From: Candidatus Mediterraneibacter faecavium
GTDB lineage: Bacteria > Bacillota > Clostridia > Lachnospirales > Lachnospiraceae
Reading direction: 5' to 3'
DNA: 64,000 nucleotides
NCBI GenBank assembly: GCA_019119995.1
Contig: DWVY01000013.1
Coordinates: forward strand, 1 to 64,000
How positions within the stretch are numbered: the stretch's first letter is position 1; every line of letters begins with the position of its first letter. Positions 9,690 to 19,891 of this stretch are shown piece by piece. The translations under genes and the position numbers were made by a program. The notes below the pieces were generated by a model. It was not told the origin of the DNA and searched no databases. It worked only from the letters and a program-made list of their open reading frames with translations.

Positions 9690-12650
9690 TCAGCTCAATG
9701 TCTTTACTTCCATGAACATTTCTCTGTTCTCTTCGATCTTTTCTTCGCTTCCGATCACGCAGAGTGAATTTTCTTTCAGCATCGCCTCAAGCACTTCCGC
9801 AAGGGCACGGATATCCGCCTGATCTGCGTCGAGGATCTGCGCGCGCTCCTTTCGGATCATTTCTTCGCTCACGCGGTTCATATACAGGTTCATGGAGCGG
9901 CTGCCTTTTGCCGCCGGGTTCATGGGGCGGTCGATATTGCTGATCGTGCCGATGATGAATTTATTCATGTCGCGGTCGCTCACATTGAAGTTCTTCAGAT
10001 AATCTACAACGCCCTCATAGATCTCCATCGTCTTTTTCAGATTCGGATCCCTGTAAGAGATGAGATATCCCTCCCCGATCCGGTTAAAACTGCTCATGCA
10101 GCCGTAAGCTCCGCCTTTCACACGGATATTCTGCCACAGGTAATCATAGCTTAAGATGACTTTCAGGATCTGGAGCGCTCCGGTATATTCCGCGCCGCCG
10201 TCGATAAAGTTGCCTGTCCTTGCCACATACTGCACTTTCGAGGAAGTCTTGAAGCCCTCGTTGCGCTTCCTGCAGTGAAGGATGCACGGGCCGGACACCT
10301 CATCTATAGTCACATCGCCCACAGCCCCGGCAGCCGCGTCGTTAAGCCTGCCGCCTACTGCGGCAAATGCCTTCTCCATCGGTTCAAGTCCTTCTTCCGA
10401 CGACGTATAGCTTACCATCATATTGTCCGCGCGGAAGATCTTCGCCGCGATTGCTTTCAGGCTGCGGATCAGATCTTCCTTATGTCCCTCAAAGTCTTCC
10501 TCGATCGCTTTGACCGTTTCATAATACCCGATACCGTCCGTATCGTCCTTAAACTTGGCGATCGGCGAAGTGTAGGACAGGGAGCGCAGCGCCGCCGTCG
10601 TATGCCCTGATGAGAGGAAGGACATCTGCAGACGGGACTTCAGCATTGCAAGGATCTCTTTGAGCCTCTTCTCGTCGTCCAGTTTTGACTCCATAAGAAT
10701 CTCCCGCATCATGGAGAGCAGCACGTCCATCTTCGGATACAGCGCCTTTCCTTTCATTTCAAATGTAGCGCGGAACTCTTTTTCTTTTACTTTTGTCACA
10801 TCGGTGTAGAGCTCCAGAGATGTGCCGATCCCGCCGGTGTGTACGTTGATCTCGTTGAACAGTTCTCCGTATTCGTAATTTGCCGTATCGATAATGCCGA
10901 GCACGCTCTGCAGGATCCCCACATAGGGAAGCTTTTCCTCTTTGATGCCGGAGAGATCGAACATCAGCGTTACATATCCGATGCCGTTCGTCTCCACGTT
11001 GTGGTGCACCATCTTCACGCCGCCGATCTCTTTTTCATCATTATAGACCGGCGCAATGTCTCTGGAAATATCCTCCCGCTTCAGTACCGGGATCTTCTCC
11101 AGATCTTCCGGGGCTGACTCTTCCTCCTGATATGCTTCCAGTTCTTTCGTATCCTGCACAAGCTTCTGTATCTCCTCCGGCGTCAGGCTGTCTTTATAGG
11201 ACTTCAGCTTTTTGGCAAGCTCGCGGTCCATCCTTGCAGTGCGTCCCTGCTCCGGGCGGATGATCACGATCGAGCCGTGTGTGTTATCCAGAAGATAAGT
11301 CCGGATCAGATCTTCAAAATATCCGGTCTCCACCTGACTTTTCAGGAACTCAAAGGTGGGGATCGCCTCCATATGGATGAACGGCTTCTCCTCGTCATAG
11401 AGCCAGCTGTCGTAAAGCTGCAGGCCGTACATCAGCCCTCGCGGATAATTTCCGAAGTCGGCCTCGCGGAAACGGAATTCATGGTAATTGATCCCGGCGC
11501 GCAGCGCTTTCTGGTCAATGCCGTTCTCTACTATATTTTTCAGTGTGTCTTCGATCACGCGGATAAACGCTTCCTTCTGCTCCATATTGGCGTTCTTCGC
11601 GATCACGGAGAAGATCGGCTGGTACACGCCGTTGTCGTAGGAACCCATGATATCTTTGCCGATCCCTGCGTCCAGAAGGGCCTTCTTAAGCGGTGCGCCC
11701 GGAGCGCTCAGAAGCGCATAGTCCAGGATCTGGAATGCCAGATACAGCTTTTCATCCAGTGAAGTGCCGATCACCTTATTATAGGAAAGATAGGTATTAT
11801 CGGAAACACTTTCATCGCTTGCTATGGAATACTCCTGTACGATCTCTTTCATCTCTGCAAAAGGCTGCTGATACCGGATCGTGGAATCCACCTCGATCGC
11901 ATCAAAAGCCGAGAGGTATTTTTCATCCAGCCATCTCAGTTTCTCTTCCATATCCATATCTCCGTAGAGATAGATATAGCTGTTGGACGGATGATAATAT
12001 TTCCGGTGGAAATCAAGGAACTGCCCGTAGGTGAGCTCCGGGATCACCTCCGGGTCTCCGCCGGATTCATTCGCATAGGAAGTATCCGGGAAAAGGGAAT
12101 TCAGGATCACACGATCCAGCACGCCTTCCGGTGACGAGAACGCCCCTTTCATCTCATTGTACACAACGCCGGACAGGGTGAGTTCTCCGTCCGGATCATC
12201 CAGATGATAGCTCCAGCCCTCCTGGCGGAACGTCTTGTCGCTCTGATAGATATTCGGATAAAATACCGCGTCCATATATACGTGTATCAGGTTCTGGAAA
12301 TCCTTGTCATTGCAGCTCGCCACCGGATATACCGTCTTATCCGGATAAGTCATCGCATTTAAAAATGTATTGAGAGATCCCTTCACAAGTTCTACAAACG
12401 GATCCTTTACAGGGAATTCCCTCGAACCGCAGAGTACGGAGTGCTCCATGATATGCGGCACTCCCGTACTGTCAGACGGCGGCGTGCGGAAGCCGACAGA
12501 GAACACTTTATTCTCATCATCGTTCTTCATCAGCAGCACGCGCGCCCCGCTTTTCTTATGTTTCAGAAGGATCCCGCGGGACTTCAGATCAGATAGATCC
12601 CTGTCCTGGATCACTTCATATGCTGTCAGATCATATACGCTCATATTCAT
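9690..12650 (-). CDS. M16C insulinase-family peptidase (presequence protease-like)
   Basis: HIMEHSVLCGSREFPVKDPFVELVKGSLNTFLNAMTYPDKTVYPVAS (HxxEH motif region). Confidence 0.93.
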   Translation of the reverse strand: MNMSVYDLTAYEVIQDRDLSDLKSRGILLKHKKSGARVLLMKNDDENKVFSVGFRTPPSDSTGVPHIMEHSVLCGSREFPVKDPFVELVKGSLNTFLNAMTYPDKTVYPVASCNDKDFQNLIHVYMDAVFYPNIYQSDKTFRQEGWSYHLDDPDGELTLSGVVYNEMKGAFSSPEGVLDRVILNSLFPDTSYANESGGDPEVIPELTYGQFLDFHRKYYHPSNSYIYLYGDMDMEEKLRWLDEKYLSAFDAIEVDSTIRYQQPFAEMKEIVQEYSIASDESVSDNTYLSYNKVIGTSLDEKLYLAFQILDYALLSAPGAPLKKALLDAGIGKDIMGSYDNGVYQPIFSVIAKNANMEQKEAFIRVIEDTLKNIVENGIDQKALRAGINYHEFRFREADFGNYPRGLMYGLQLYDSWLYDEEKPFIHMEAIPTFEFLKSQVETGYFEDLIRTYLLDNTHGSIVIIRPEQGRTARMDRELAKKLKSYKDSLTPEEIQKLVQDTKELEAYQEEESAPEDLEKIPVLKREDISRDIAPVYNDEKEIGGVKMVHHNVETNGIGYVTLMFDLSGIKEEKLPYVGILQSVLGIIDTANYEYGELFNEINVHTGGIGTSLELYTDVTKVKEKEFRATFEMKGKALYPKMDVLLSMMREILMESKLDDEKRLKEILAMLKSRLQMSFLSSGHTTAALRSLSYTSPIAKFKDDTDGIGYYETVKAIEEDFEGHKEDLIRSLKAIAAKIFRADNMMVSYTSSEEGLEPMEKAFAAVGGRLNDAAAGAVGDVTIDEVSGPCILHCRKRNEGFKTSSKVQYVARTGNFIDGGAEYTGALQILKVILSYDYLWQNIRVKGGAYGCMSSFNRIGEGYLISYRDPNLKKTMEIYEGVVDYLKNFNVSDRDMNKFIIGTISNIDRPMNPAAKGSRSMNLYMNRVSEEMIRKERAQILDADQADIRALAEVLEAMLKENSLCVIGSEEKIEENREMFMEVKTLS

Positions 12651-12701
12651 ATCTCCTTGCTGTTTTTTACGTTTTATTAGTATAACACTATCCGGAGAAG
12701 T

Positions 12702-14255
12702 TTAAAAGTGAAGCATTTTCCTTTTTATAAACTCGTCCTTGTCACCGCTGAAATACGGGATCGTATGAGCCGTATTTGCCGTGGATGCCAGCAGATGGAT
12801 CTCGCCCTTCTTTATCCCGCAGGCCCGTGCGATAAAGTTCTGGGAGAACTCTGCGTACTGGATGTTCCGGTACCGCACGGTAAGATACTGCTTCGCAAAA
12901 TATCCCCCGGCGATCTTCAAATACCGGTCGTCCGCCCCAACTCCGGCAGTACGGTATTTTAACAGCATACCTGCAGGCAGCATCACGACAAGGACTGCCG
13001 CAGCGGTCCAGATATACAGGCGGTATTCATTTCCCGCCAGGGCATCACAGACAAAAGCTCCCGCCGCAACAAAAAGGATATAGATCACTGCCGGGACTGT
13101 CCACGCCGCCCACACCGAAGCCGGAAGCCTGTCTACCGGCTGTCCGACTGAGGAGGCGAACTCCGGAAGGAGGCAAGACAGCCTTTCCTTAAGCTTTGCT
13201 TCCGTACAGTAGAGGACAAGGAACGAATGCTGCTCCTCATGATCGTCTCCCATACCTACATTGACGATCTCCACCATATACCGGCGCCCGATCCTTGCAA
13301 TGAAGGACTGCCGTATCTTCAGCGCCTGTATCTTATCCACGGGGATCGTATACTCTACCTTCTTAAAGAAGCCGTATTTAATATAGATCTTATCTCCCAG
13401 ACGCTTTGCCCGGAAATCATAATACCTGACAAAATCCTTCACCGTATCCCATAGGGTGGAGAGTATGAGAAATGCCGCTACCAGAATGCCTGCCGCCGCC
13501 CCTGACAGAGACGCCGTCACATCCGCACGCCCGAGCACCTCAGCTACGCTTATCACTGTCCCCGCGATCACAAGGAGGAACAGCCCCACTGACAGAATAC
13601 TGATCGAAAAGACGCCGTGCTCAATGATATCGGCGATCCCGGCGCGCACGTCATACTCCGCCGGCTCTCTCATGACAGAGGACACGCTCTGTATGGTTTT
13701 CCCTTCATCTGCGGCGTCTCCTGCAATAGCGCTGCTGCCGGGCGTGATCCCGGAAGCCTCTTCCATCTTCCTCTCAACTTCCTGCTGGAACCAGAGCGCG
13801 TCGGCTTTTTTCAGCACGATCTTGACATCCGTGCTGTCCGCCGTGGAGCGGCTGTTCGTATCCAGTTTCACCTTGCAGGTGCCGAACACCATCTCGATCA
13901 GATTCTGTTCCAGATTGATATTGGAGATATTCCGTATCCCGATCGTATTTTTCTTTTTGCTGATCCTTCCCTTCTCGATCACGATAGCGTTTTCTTCAAT
14001 AGATATGTACGTCCGCGCCCAGACGAGGAACTGGCCTGCCAGGCTGACCGCCAGAAGAAGCGTCACCGCAGCCAGGATCAAAAATCCCCTGCCTGTCAAA
14101 AAGGAAAGGTCTGATTCCATAAGCTCGTCTATGCTCTGGAAAAGCTGCGTGACAACCAGCACAAGGACCGCAGCGATCACGGCGCCTGTCTGCTCCAGGA
14201 TAATGGATATGTGGTTGCGGAATCTTCGTTTCTGTCCTGTCTCATTGTCTTTCAT
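12702..14255 (-). CDS. PH (bPH2/YdbT-like) domain membrane protein
   Basis: Tandem hydrophobic pairs with RISKKKNTIGIRNISNINLEQNLIEMVFGTCKVKL. Confidence 0.75.
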   Translation of the reverse strand: MKDNETGQKRRFRNHISIILEQTGAVIAAVLVLVVTQLFQSIDELMESDLSFLTGRGFLILAAVTLLLAVSLAGQFLVWARTYISIEENAIVIEKGRISKKKNTIGIRNISNINLEQNLIEMVFGTCKVKLDTNSRSTADSTDVKIVLKKADALWFQQEVERKMEEASGITPGSSAIAGDAADEGKTIQSVSSVMREPAEYDVRAGIADIIEHGVFSISILSVGLFLLVIAGTVISVAEVLGRADVTASLSGAAAGILVAAFLILSTLWDTVKDFVRYYDFRAKRLGDKIYIKYGFFKKVEYTIPVDKIQALKIRQSFIARIGRRYMVEIVNVGMGDDHEEQHSFLVLYCTEAKLKERLSCLLPEFASSVGQPVDRLPASVWAAWTVPAVIYILFVAAGAFVCDALAGNEYRLYIWTAAAVLVVMLPAGMLLKYRTAGVGADDRYLKIAGGYFAKQYLTVRYRNIQYAEFSQNFIARACGIKKGEIHLLASTANTAHTIPYFSGDKDEFIKRKMLHF

Positions 14256-14815
14256 CTGCCAATCCCTTTCTCCCCGTTATACTGTGCGCTGCATCCGGCT
14301 TCTCTCTCATCCGCCTGTGCGCCGTTCATTTTCTGCCTCTGCTCCGACACGATCTCATTGATCCGTCTTCTTAAGCTGTCCGCGATCTGCTCCGCCCTTT
14401 CATCCTCCAGAAATGAGATGGTCACATCGCCGCCCCCGGTCGTCACGATCACCTTAGCCACCCGGAACAACTGATCGATCGGGCCTTTCTTCGTCTGGAT
14501 CTTATGGATCCGCTCAATGGGGACAATGTTCCGCTTTACAAACAGGTATCCCTCGATGATGTCAATGCACTCTTCATTGATGCTGTAGCGGTATCTGTGA
14601 TACCTGAAATACGGACTGGCAAATACATCGATCAGTATCAGGACCGCAAGGATCAGCGAGATCCATTTTCCCACGGTAATATTATCGGGGAATATCCAGA
14701 AATAATCGACTGCCCCGACGACTGCCAGAGCGATCGCCCCGGCGATAACATCAGCCGTATACATACAGTACAGCGCCCGTTTCGAAAGTTTCTCGTATTT
14801 CAAATGTTCCTGCAT
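14252..14815 (-). CDS. PH (bPH2/YdbS-like) domain membrane protein
   Basis: EGYLFVKRNIVPIERIHKIQTKKGPIDQLFRVAKVIVTTGGGDVTI; overlaps start with the preceding-frame partner. Confidence 0.8.
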   Translation of the reverse strand: MQEHLKYEKLSKRALYCMYTADVIAGAIALAVVGAVDYFWIFPDNITVGKWISLILAVLILIDVFASPYFRYHRYRYSINEECIDIIEGYLFVKRNIVPIERIHKIQTKKGPIDQLFRVAKVIVTTGGGDVTISFLEDERAEQIADSLRRRINEIVSEQRQKMNGAQADEREAGCSAQYNGEKGIGR

Positions 14816-14951
14816 CTTTATCTTCCTCCGTTTCCGTACTCATGCGGCCTGATCGCGTCTCTTATCCGTAAACATGAAAAGCGCCCCGCTTTTGTACTAT
14901 GCATTTAATACAATGATACGGGACGTCTTCTTCATTGTCAACCGGTTTTTC

Positions 14952-16178
14952 TCAGTCTGTTCCTCTTATCTTCTCCTCGATCCGAAGAAGCCTGTTGCAT
15001 TTCTCCATATACTCCATATGGCAGGGGTATCCGGTCCTGATCCGGGCGGCGCGAAATGCAACGGCAAGATCGGCGGCAAGAGTGTCTGCCGTCTCTCCGG
15101 CATTGTGCGCAACTGTCACACTGTAACCGGCTTCCTGCGCCCTTTTTATCAGGTCGGACAGTCCGCTCAGCGTTCTCCCCGCCCCTGCTCTTATCACGAC
15201 GGCATTTGCCGCGCCAGCCTTGATCCCTTTTTCCAGACGTCCGGGATCCGAGCGGAACAGGGCGTCCCCTGCGAGCTGTACCCTGTTTCCAAGAGATCCC
15301 GTCATCTGCGCCCAGCCGTTCCAGTCTTCACAGTCCAACGGATCTTCTATCGACGATACATGGAATTCCTCCGCCAGCTCTTCATAGTAGGCTGCCGCCT
15401 CCTTCGCTGTCCTGCACACATCTCCTTCTTTCACGCTCTCCTCATAAGGAAACCGGTAACAGCCGCGCTCTCGGTCATACTGCCAGGAAGCAGATGCTCT
15501 CAGCCCGAAGGTCACGTCCTTTCCCACCTGGAATCCTGCCCGTTCAGCTGCCCATTCCAACCGGTCCAGCATTTTCCGGACATCGGCAGATACCGTCCCG
15601 GTCAGGCGCAGGATCTCTATACACATAGTAAGCTGCCCGCGAAGCGAAAGAGCGCCGGAGGGGATAAGATATACTCCTGCCGACGCGCTCACCTCCGGCA
15701 CCGGCATACTCTTTGCATGCACTCCTCCCAGATAACGGTATAAGGGCAGCTTAAGCGCCGCGGCGGCAGCCCTTGCAGCGGCAGCGGACACGCCGAAGAC
15801 CGCCTGCGTTCCCAGCGCGCTCCTTCCATTTGATCCATTTGGTCCATCCAGCCGCGTCAGCGCTTTGTCGATCTCCTTCTGATCAAACACATTCCGCCCG
15901 ATCAGCTCCTGTGCGATATGCGTATTTATGATCTCCACGGCTTTTTCCGCCCCTGTATCCGCCCCTGCGTCATTCCCTGTATCCGCTGCGTCATTCCCTG
16001 TATCCATCCCTGCATCATTTCCTGCATCCGTACCTGACGGAACCGATACCCTGCCTACGATCCCGTCTCCCGCCAGCACTTCTGTCTCCACGGTCAGGTT
16101 TCCGTCGCAGTCAAAAATCTCTCTTGCAAATATATCCCGGATCGGCAGTTCTGCATCCAGCTGCTCCAACTTTATCAC
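14952..16178 (-). CDS. Divergent enolase-family protein lacking most catalytic residues
   Basis: ALGTQAVFGVSAAAARAAAAALKLPLYRYLGGVHAKSMPVPEV; SIEDPLDCEDWNGW; VAHNAGETADTLAADLAVAFRAARIRTG...NRLLRIEEKI align with enolase motifs by eye. Confidence 0.85.
   Translation of the reverse strand: MIKLEQLDAELPIRDIFAREIFDCDGNLTVETEVLAGDGIVGRVSVPSGTDAGNDAGMDTGNDAADTGNDAGADTGAEKAVEIINTHIAQELIGRNVFDQKEIDKALTRLDGPNGSNGRSALGTQAVFGVSAAAARAAAAALKLPLYRYLGGVHAKSMPVPEVSASAGVYLIPSGALSLRGQLTMCIEILRLTGTVSADVRKMLDRLEWAAERAGFQVGKDVTFGLRASASWQYDRERGCYRFPYEESVKEGDVCRTAKEAAAYYEELAEEFHVSSIEDPLDCEDWNGWAQMTGSLGNRVQLAGDALFRSDPGRLEKGIKAGAANAVVIRAGAGRTLSGLSDLIKRAQEAGYSVTVAHNAGETADTLAADLAVAFRAARIRTGYPCHMEYMEKCNRLLRIEEKIRGTD
15950..16035. 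repeat. Short tandem repeat inside the enolase-like gene
   Basis: Repeated cattccctgtatcc-type units encoding DAGNDAGMDTGNDAADTGNDAGADTG. Confidence 0.75.
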
Positions 16179-16324
16179 GCTCCTTTTCCCGTCCTGTTCT
16201 GAGGATTTATTATTCCCCGCCGTACCTTCTTAATGCGTTGACTTTTCATTTTCCAGAGATTACAATTCGGATAGAGGCATAAAATGCCGGAACTATACCG
16301 CGCCAAAAGAGGAGGGATATCCTA

Positions 16325-17167
16325 ATGAAAGACAGATTAAAATACTTTTTCCTGCTGACGTTCAGCACACTTCTCATTGCATTCGGAACTTATTTTTTCA
16401 AATTTACAAATAACTTCACGTTCGGCGGGATCACGGGTCTTGCAGTCCTGGCGGCGAAAACAGGGCTTATCTCTGCCAGCGACTTTAACCTTGTCATGAG
16501 TATGATCCTGCTTCTGGTCGGCCTTATCGTCCTCGGGAAGAAATTTGCCGCAAAAACCGCATACTGCAGCATCCTTCTCTCTTTCGCATTGTCGGCTATG
16601 GAAAGGATCTGGCCCATGAGCGCTCCTCTCACGGAGCAGCCCATGCTGGAATTATGCTTTGCGATCGCGCTTCCGGCACTGGGATCCGCGATCCTGTTCA
16701 ATATCGGCGCTTCCAGCGGCGGCACGGATATCATAGCCATGATCCTGAAGAAATATTCCAGTTTCGACATCGGACGCGCTCTCATGATATCCGATGCAGT
16801 GATCACCGCGGCAGGCTTCTTCATCTTCGATGTCGAGACAGGGCTTTATTCGGTCCTGGGCCTTGCGATCCGCTCCTTCATGATCGATACCTTTATCGAG
16901 AGTTTCAATCTGTCAAAATACTTTAATGTCGTATGCGACCATCCGGAACAGATCTGCGACTTTATCGTACACACCCTCAACAGGAGCGCCAGCGTGTGCC
17001 ATGCCAAAGGTGCATACTCGGGCAAGGACAAATATATCATCTTCACGGCGCTCAACCGGGTGCAGGCTGTCCGGCTCAGAAATTATATCCGCCAGAGTGA
17101 TCCGGAAGCATTTATCCTGATCTCAAACACGAGTGAAATCATAGGAAAAGGTTTCCATAGTGTATAA
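16325..17167 (+). CDS. YitT family membrane protein (DUF2179 C-terminus)
   Basis: TNNFTFGGITGLAVLAAKTG; GASSGGTDIIAMILKKYSSFDIGRAL. Confidence 0.9.
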   Translation: MKDRLKYFFLLTFSTLLIAFGTYFFKFTNNFTFGGITGLAVLAAKTGLISASDFNLVMSMILLLVGLIVLGKKFAAKTAYCSILLSFALSAMERIWPMSAPLTEQPMLELCFAIALPALGSAILFNIGASSGGTDIIAMILKKYSSFDIGRALMISDAVITAAGFFIFDVETGLYSVLGLAIRSFMIDTFIESFNLSKYFNVVCDHPEQICDFIVHTLNRSASVCHAKGAYSGKDKYIIFTALNRVQAVRLRNYIRQSDPEAFILISNTSEIIGKGFHSV

Positions 17168-17197
17168 TATCAAATATATAGAAACGGAGAAATTTAC

Positions 17198-19411
17198 ATG
17201 AAACATCTTGTCATTGCAGAAAAGCCGTCCGTTGCCCGCGATATCGCGCGAGTGCTCGGATGCAGTAAAAAGACCAATTCATATATAGAAGGCAAAGACT
17301 ATGTCGTCACATGGGCGCTGGGGCACCTCGTTACCCTTGCCGATCCGGAAGAGTATGGAGAGCAGTATAAGACATGGAATCTGGACACCCTCCCCATGCT
17401 GCCCGACCGCTGGAAACTGGTCGTGATCCGGCAGACTTCAAAACAGTACCACGCCGTCAAGGAACAGATCTTCCGGAAGGATATCTCGGATATCATTATC
17501 GCCACTGACGCCGGACGCGAGGGGGAGCTCGTGGCCCGCTGGATCCTCGAGAAAGCCGGGAACAAAAAGCCGCTGAAACGTCTCTGGATCTCATCGGTGA
17601 CTGACAAGGCGATCCGGGATGGATTCGCACATCTGCGGCCTGGCAAAGACTATGAAGATCTGTATCACGCAGCAGTGGCCCGCGCAGAAGCCGACTGGGA
17701 GGTAGGCATCAACGCCACCCGCGCGCTCACATGTAAATACAACGCCCAGCTCTCCTGCGGAAGAGTGCAGACGCCCACGCTGGCAATGATCGCATCCCGG
17801 GAGGAAGAGATCAAGAAGTTTGTTCCGAAATCATATTATGGACTCAAGGCAGTTGCAAAAGGGATCCCATTCCTCTGGACAGATGCGAAGAATAACTCCG
17901 GCCGCACATTTGACAGATCCAGGATCGAACCGATCTGCAAAGGCGCGGCTCAGAAGATCAGGGTCTCAGAAGTAAAGAAGAAATCAAAGAAAACATACTC
18001 TCCCGCTCTCTATGATCTGACCGCACTGCAGAGGGAGGCCAACCAGCGGTACGGATACTCAGCAAAAGAGACATTAAATATCATGCAGCGCCTTTACGAA
18101 AACCACAAGGTGCTCACCTATCCGCGGACCGATTCGCGCTATCTGACCTCCGATATGACAGGCACTCTGAAAGAACGCCTGAACGCCTGTGCTGTCGGCC
18201 CTTACCGCAAGGCTGCGTCACGTCTCTCCATGCACGAGATCAAAGCTGACAAGTCTTTTGTAAATAATGCGAAAGTCTCGGACCACCATGCGATCATCCC
18301 CACCGAGCAGTTCGTCCAGCTCGAGCATATGTCAAATGACGAGCGCAGGATATACGACCTTGTTGTCCGCCGTTTCCTCGCCGTCCTGTCTCCTGCCTGT
18401 GAATACGAGGAGATATCCCTGACCGGGATGATCGGGAAAGAGACGTTCCGCGCAAAGGGCAGCCGGATCCTGTCCCCCGGCTGGCGCGGGATCTATGACG
18501 CGGACTGGGCAGATCTTGAAGAGGACGATAACCCGGACTTTGACAAAGACACCGGCAGGTCTTCTATGGCAGACACCGCATGGCCTGATGTCAGGGAGGG
18601 CGACGAACTTCCCGTCTCCTCACTGTCGATCACCGAGGGGAAGACAAAACCGCCGGCTTATTTTACAGAAGGCACACTGATCGCAGCGATGGAAAATCCC
18701 GCACGGTATATGCAGCAGAAAGACCGGACGCTGGCGCGCACCCTGGGGGAGACCGGCGGTCTCGGGACTGTCGCGACCCGCGCCGATATCATTGAGAAAC
18801 TCTTCGGCAGCTTCCTCATGGAAAAGAAAGGCTCAGAGATCCATATCACGTCCAAGGGGAGACAGCTCCTGTCCCTTGTGCCGTCTGATCTCAAGAGCCC
18901 CGAACTCACCGCGCAGTGGGAACTCAGGCTCAGATCCATCGCACAGGGAAAAGAATCACAGAGCAAATTCATGACAGAGATCGAGGATTACACGAAATCA
19001 CTGATCAGCCAGATCAAGAATGCAGACGGCACATTCCGCCATGACAATCTGACCCGCCGCAAATGCCCGCAGTGCGGCAAATTGATGCTTGAAGTCAACG
19101 GCAAACACGGAAAGATGCTCGTATGCCAGGACAGAGAATGCGGCTACCGCGAGACAATCTCCAGACGCACCAACGCCCGCTGTCCCGTCTGCCATAAAAA
19201 GATGGAGCTTGTCGGGAAAGGCGACGCCCAGAGATTCGTCTGCTCCTGCGGCCACAAAGAAAAACTCTCCTCATTCCAGGAGAGAAAGAAAAAAGAAGGA
19301 AAAGGCGCAAATAAACGGGATGTGGCTGTTTATATGAGGAAGCAGGCAAAAGAGGCAAAAGAACCCATCAATAATGCATTCGCCGAAGCATTTAAAAATC
19401 TGGGGCTGTAG
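17198..19411 (+). CDS. topB: DNA topoisomerase III
   Basis: MKHLVIAEKPSVARDIARVLG; ATDAGREGELVARWI; YPRTDSRYL; C-terminal zinc motifs CPQCGKLMLEV. Confidence 0.96.
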   Translation: MKHLVIAEKPSVARDIARVLGCSKKTNSYIEGKDYVVTWALGHLVTLADPEEYGEQYKTWNLDTLPMLPDRWKLVVIRQTSKQYHAVKEQIFRKDISDIIIATDAGREGELVARWILEKAGNKKPLKRLWISSVTDKAIRDGFAHLRPGKDYEDLYHAAVARAEADWEVGINATRALTCKYNAQLSCGRVQTPTLAMIASREEEIKKFVPKSYYGLKAVAKGIPFLWTDAKNNSGRTFDRSRIEPICKGAAQKIRVSEVKKKSKKTYSPALYDLTALQREANQRYGYSAKETLNIMQRLYENHKVLTYPRTDSRYLTSDMTGTLKERLNACAVGPYRKAASRLSMHEIKADKSFVNNAKVSDHHAIIPTEQFVQLEHMSNDERRIYDLVVRRFLAVLSPACEYEEISLTGMIGKETFRAKGSRILSPGWRGIYDADWADLEEDDNPDFDKDTGRSSMADTAWPDVREGDELPVSSLSITEGKTKPPAYFTEGTLIAAMENPARYMQQKDRTLARTLGETGGLGTVATRADIIEKLFGSFLMEKKGSEIHITSKGRQLLSLVPSDLKSPELTAQWELRLRSIAQGKESQSKFMTEIEDYTKSLISQIKNADGTFRHDNLTRRKCPQCGKLMLEVNGKHGKMLVCQDRECGYRETISRRTNARCPVCHKKMELVGKGDAQRFVCSCGHKEKLSSFQERKKKEGKGANKRDVAVYMRKQAKEAKEPINNAFAEAFKNLGL

Positions 19412-19416
19412 ATGCG

Positions 19417-19717
19417 AATTCGTGTTTGTCGGTGAGATACTTTGCGATAAAACATGAAACATCCGAAAATCAATCGGACACAATATGTTGATCCACGTTA
19501 TCGGGACAGGCGGGGACAGGATGCTTCCGGTTCCGGTTACAGGGCATAAGAGATAGTAATAAGCCCGTGGTGTGGCGTTAACTATCTCTAATGCCCTTCC
19601 ACAGTCACCGTCAGCCTCCTATCCCCGCCCATCCCGAAAGGTTCATCAAAGGGGCTGTATCCGACTGATTTTCTGCATTCATCCAACAGGAAGCATCTCC
19701 CCGACAATCACGGAATT
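19417..19717. repeat. Giant imperfect hairpin 1 (arms ~140 bp, loop ~23 bp)
   Basis: Complementary blocks: ttgtcgg 19426/19701; gaaaatca 19465/19666; ggcgggga 19509/19622; agggcat 19541/19591; agagatagt 19549/19581. Confidence 0.85.
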
Positions 19718-19891
19718 AGATAAACCGCGTCGAAAGGGGAACTGTATCGAAAAAGATGCTGTCTTAGGGACTGCTGTTTTTAATAAATGGTGAACCGTTT
19801 CCGGTTATGGAGATTTCTGGTTCTGCTTGTCTGTTTTATATCTGCCGGATATCTGGAATCTTAGTTGATAAAGTTCTGACTTCTTCCGGCT

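Noticed and set aside
13456-14361. 301-aa + strand ORF opposite the PH-domain gene
   Set aside because: Antisense shadow, Ser/Arg-rich, no RBS or family motif recognised.
19558-19600. Integron attC-like core (gcgttaac near the hairpin 1 loop)
   Set aside because: The motif lies in the loop rather than at the stem base, arms are far longer than attC sites, and there is no integron integrase or cassette array.
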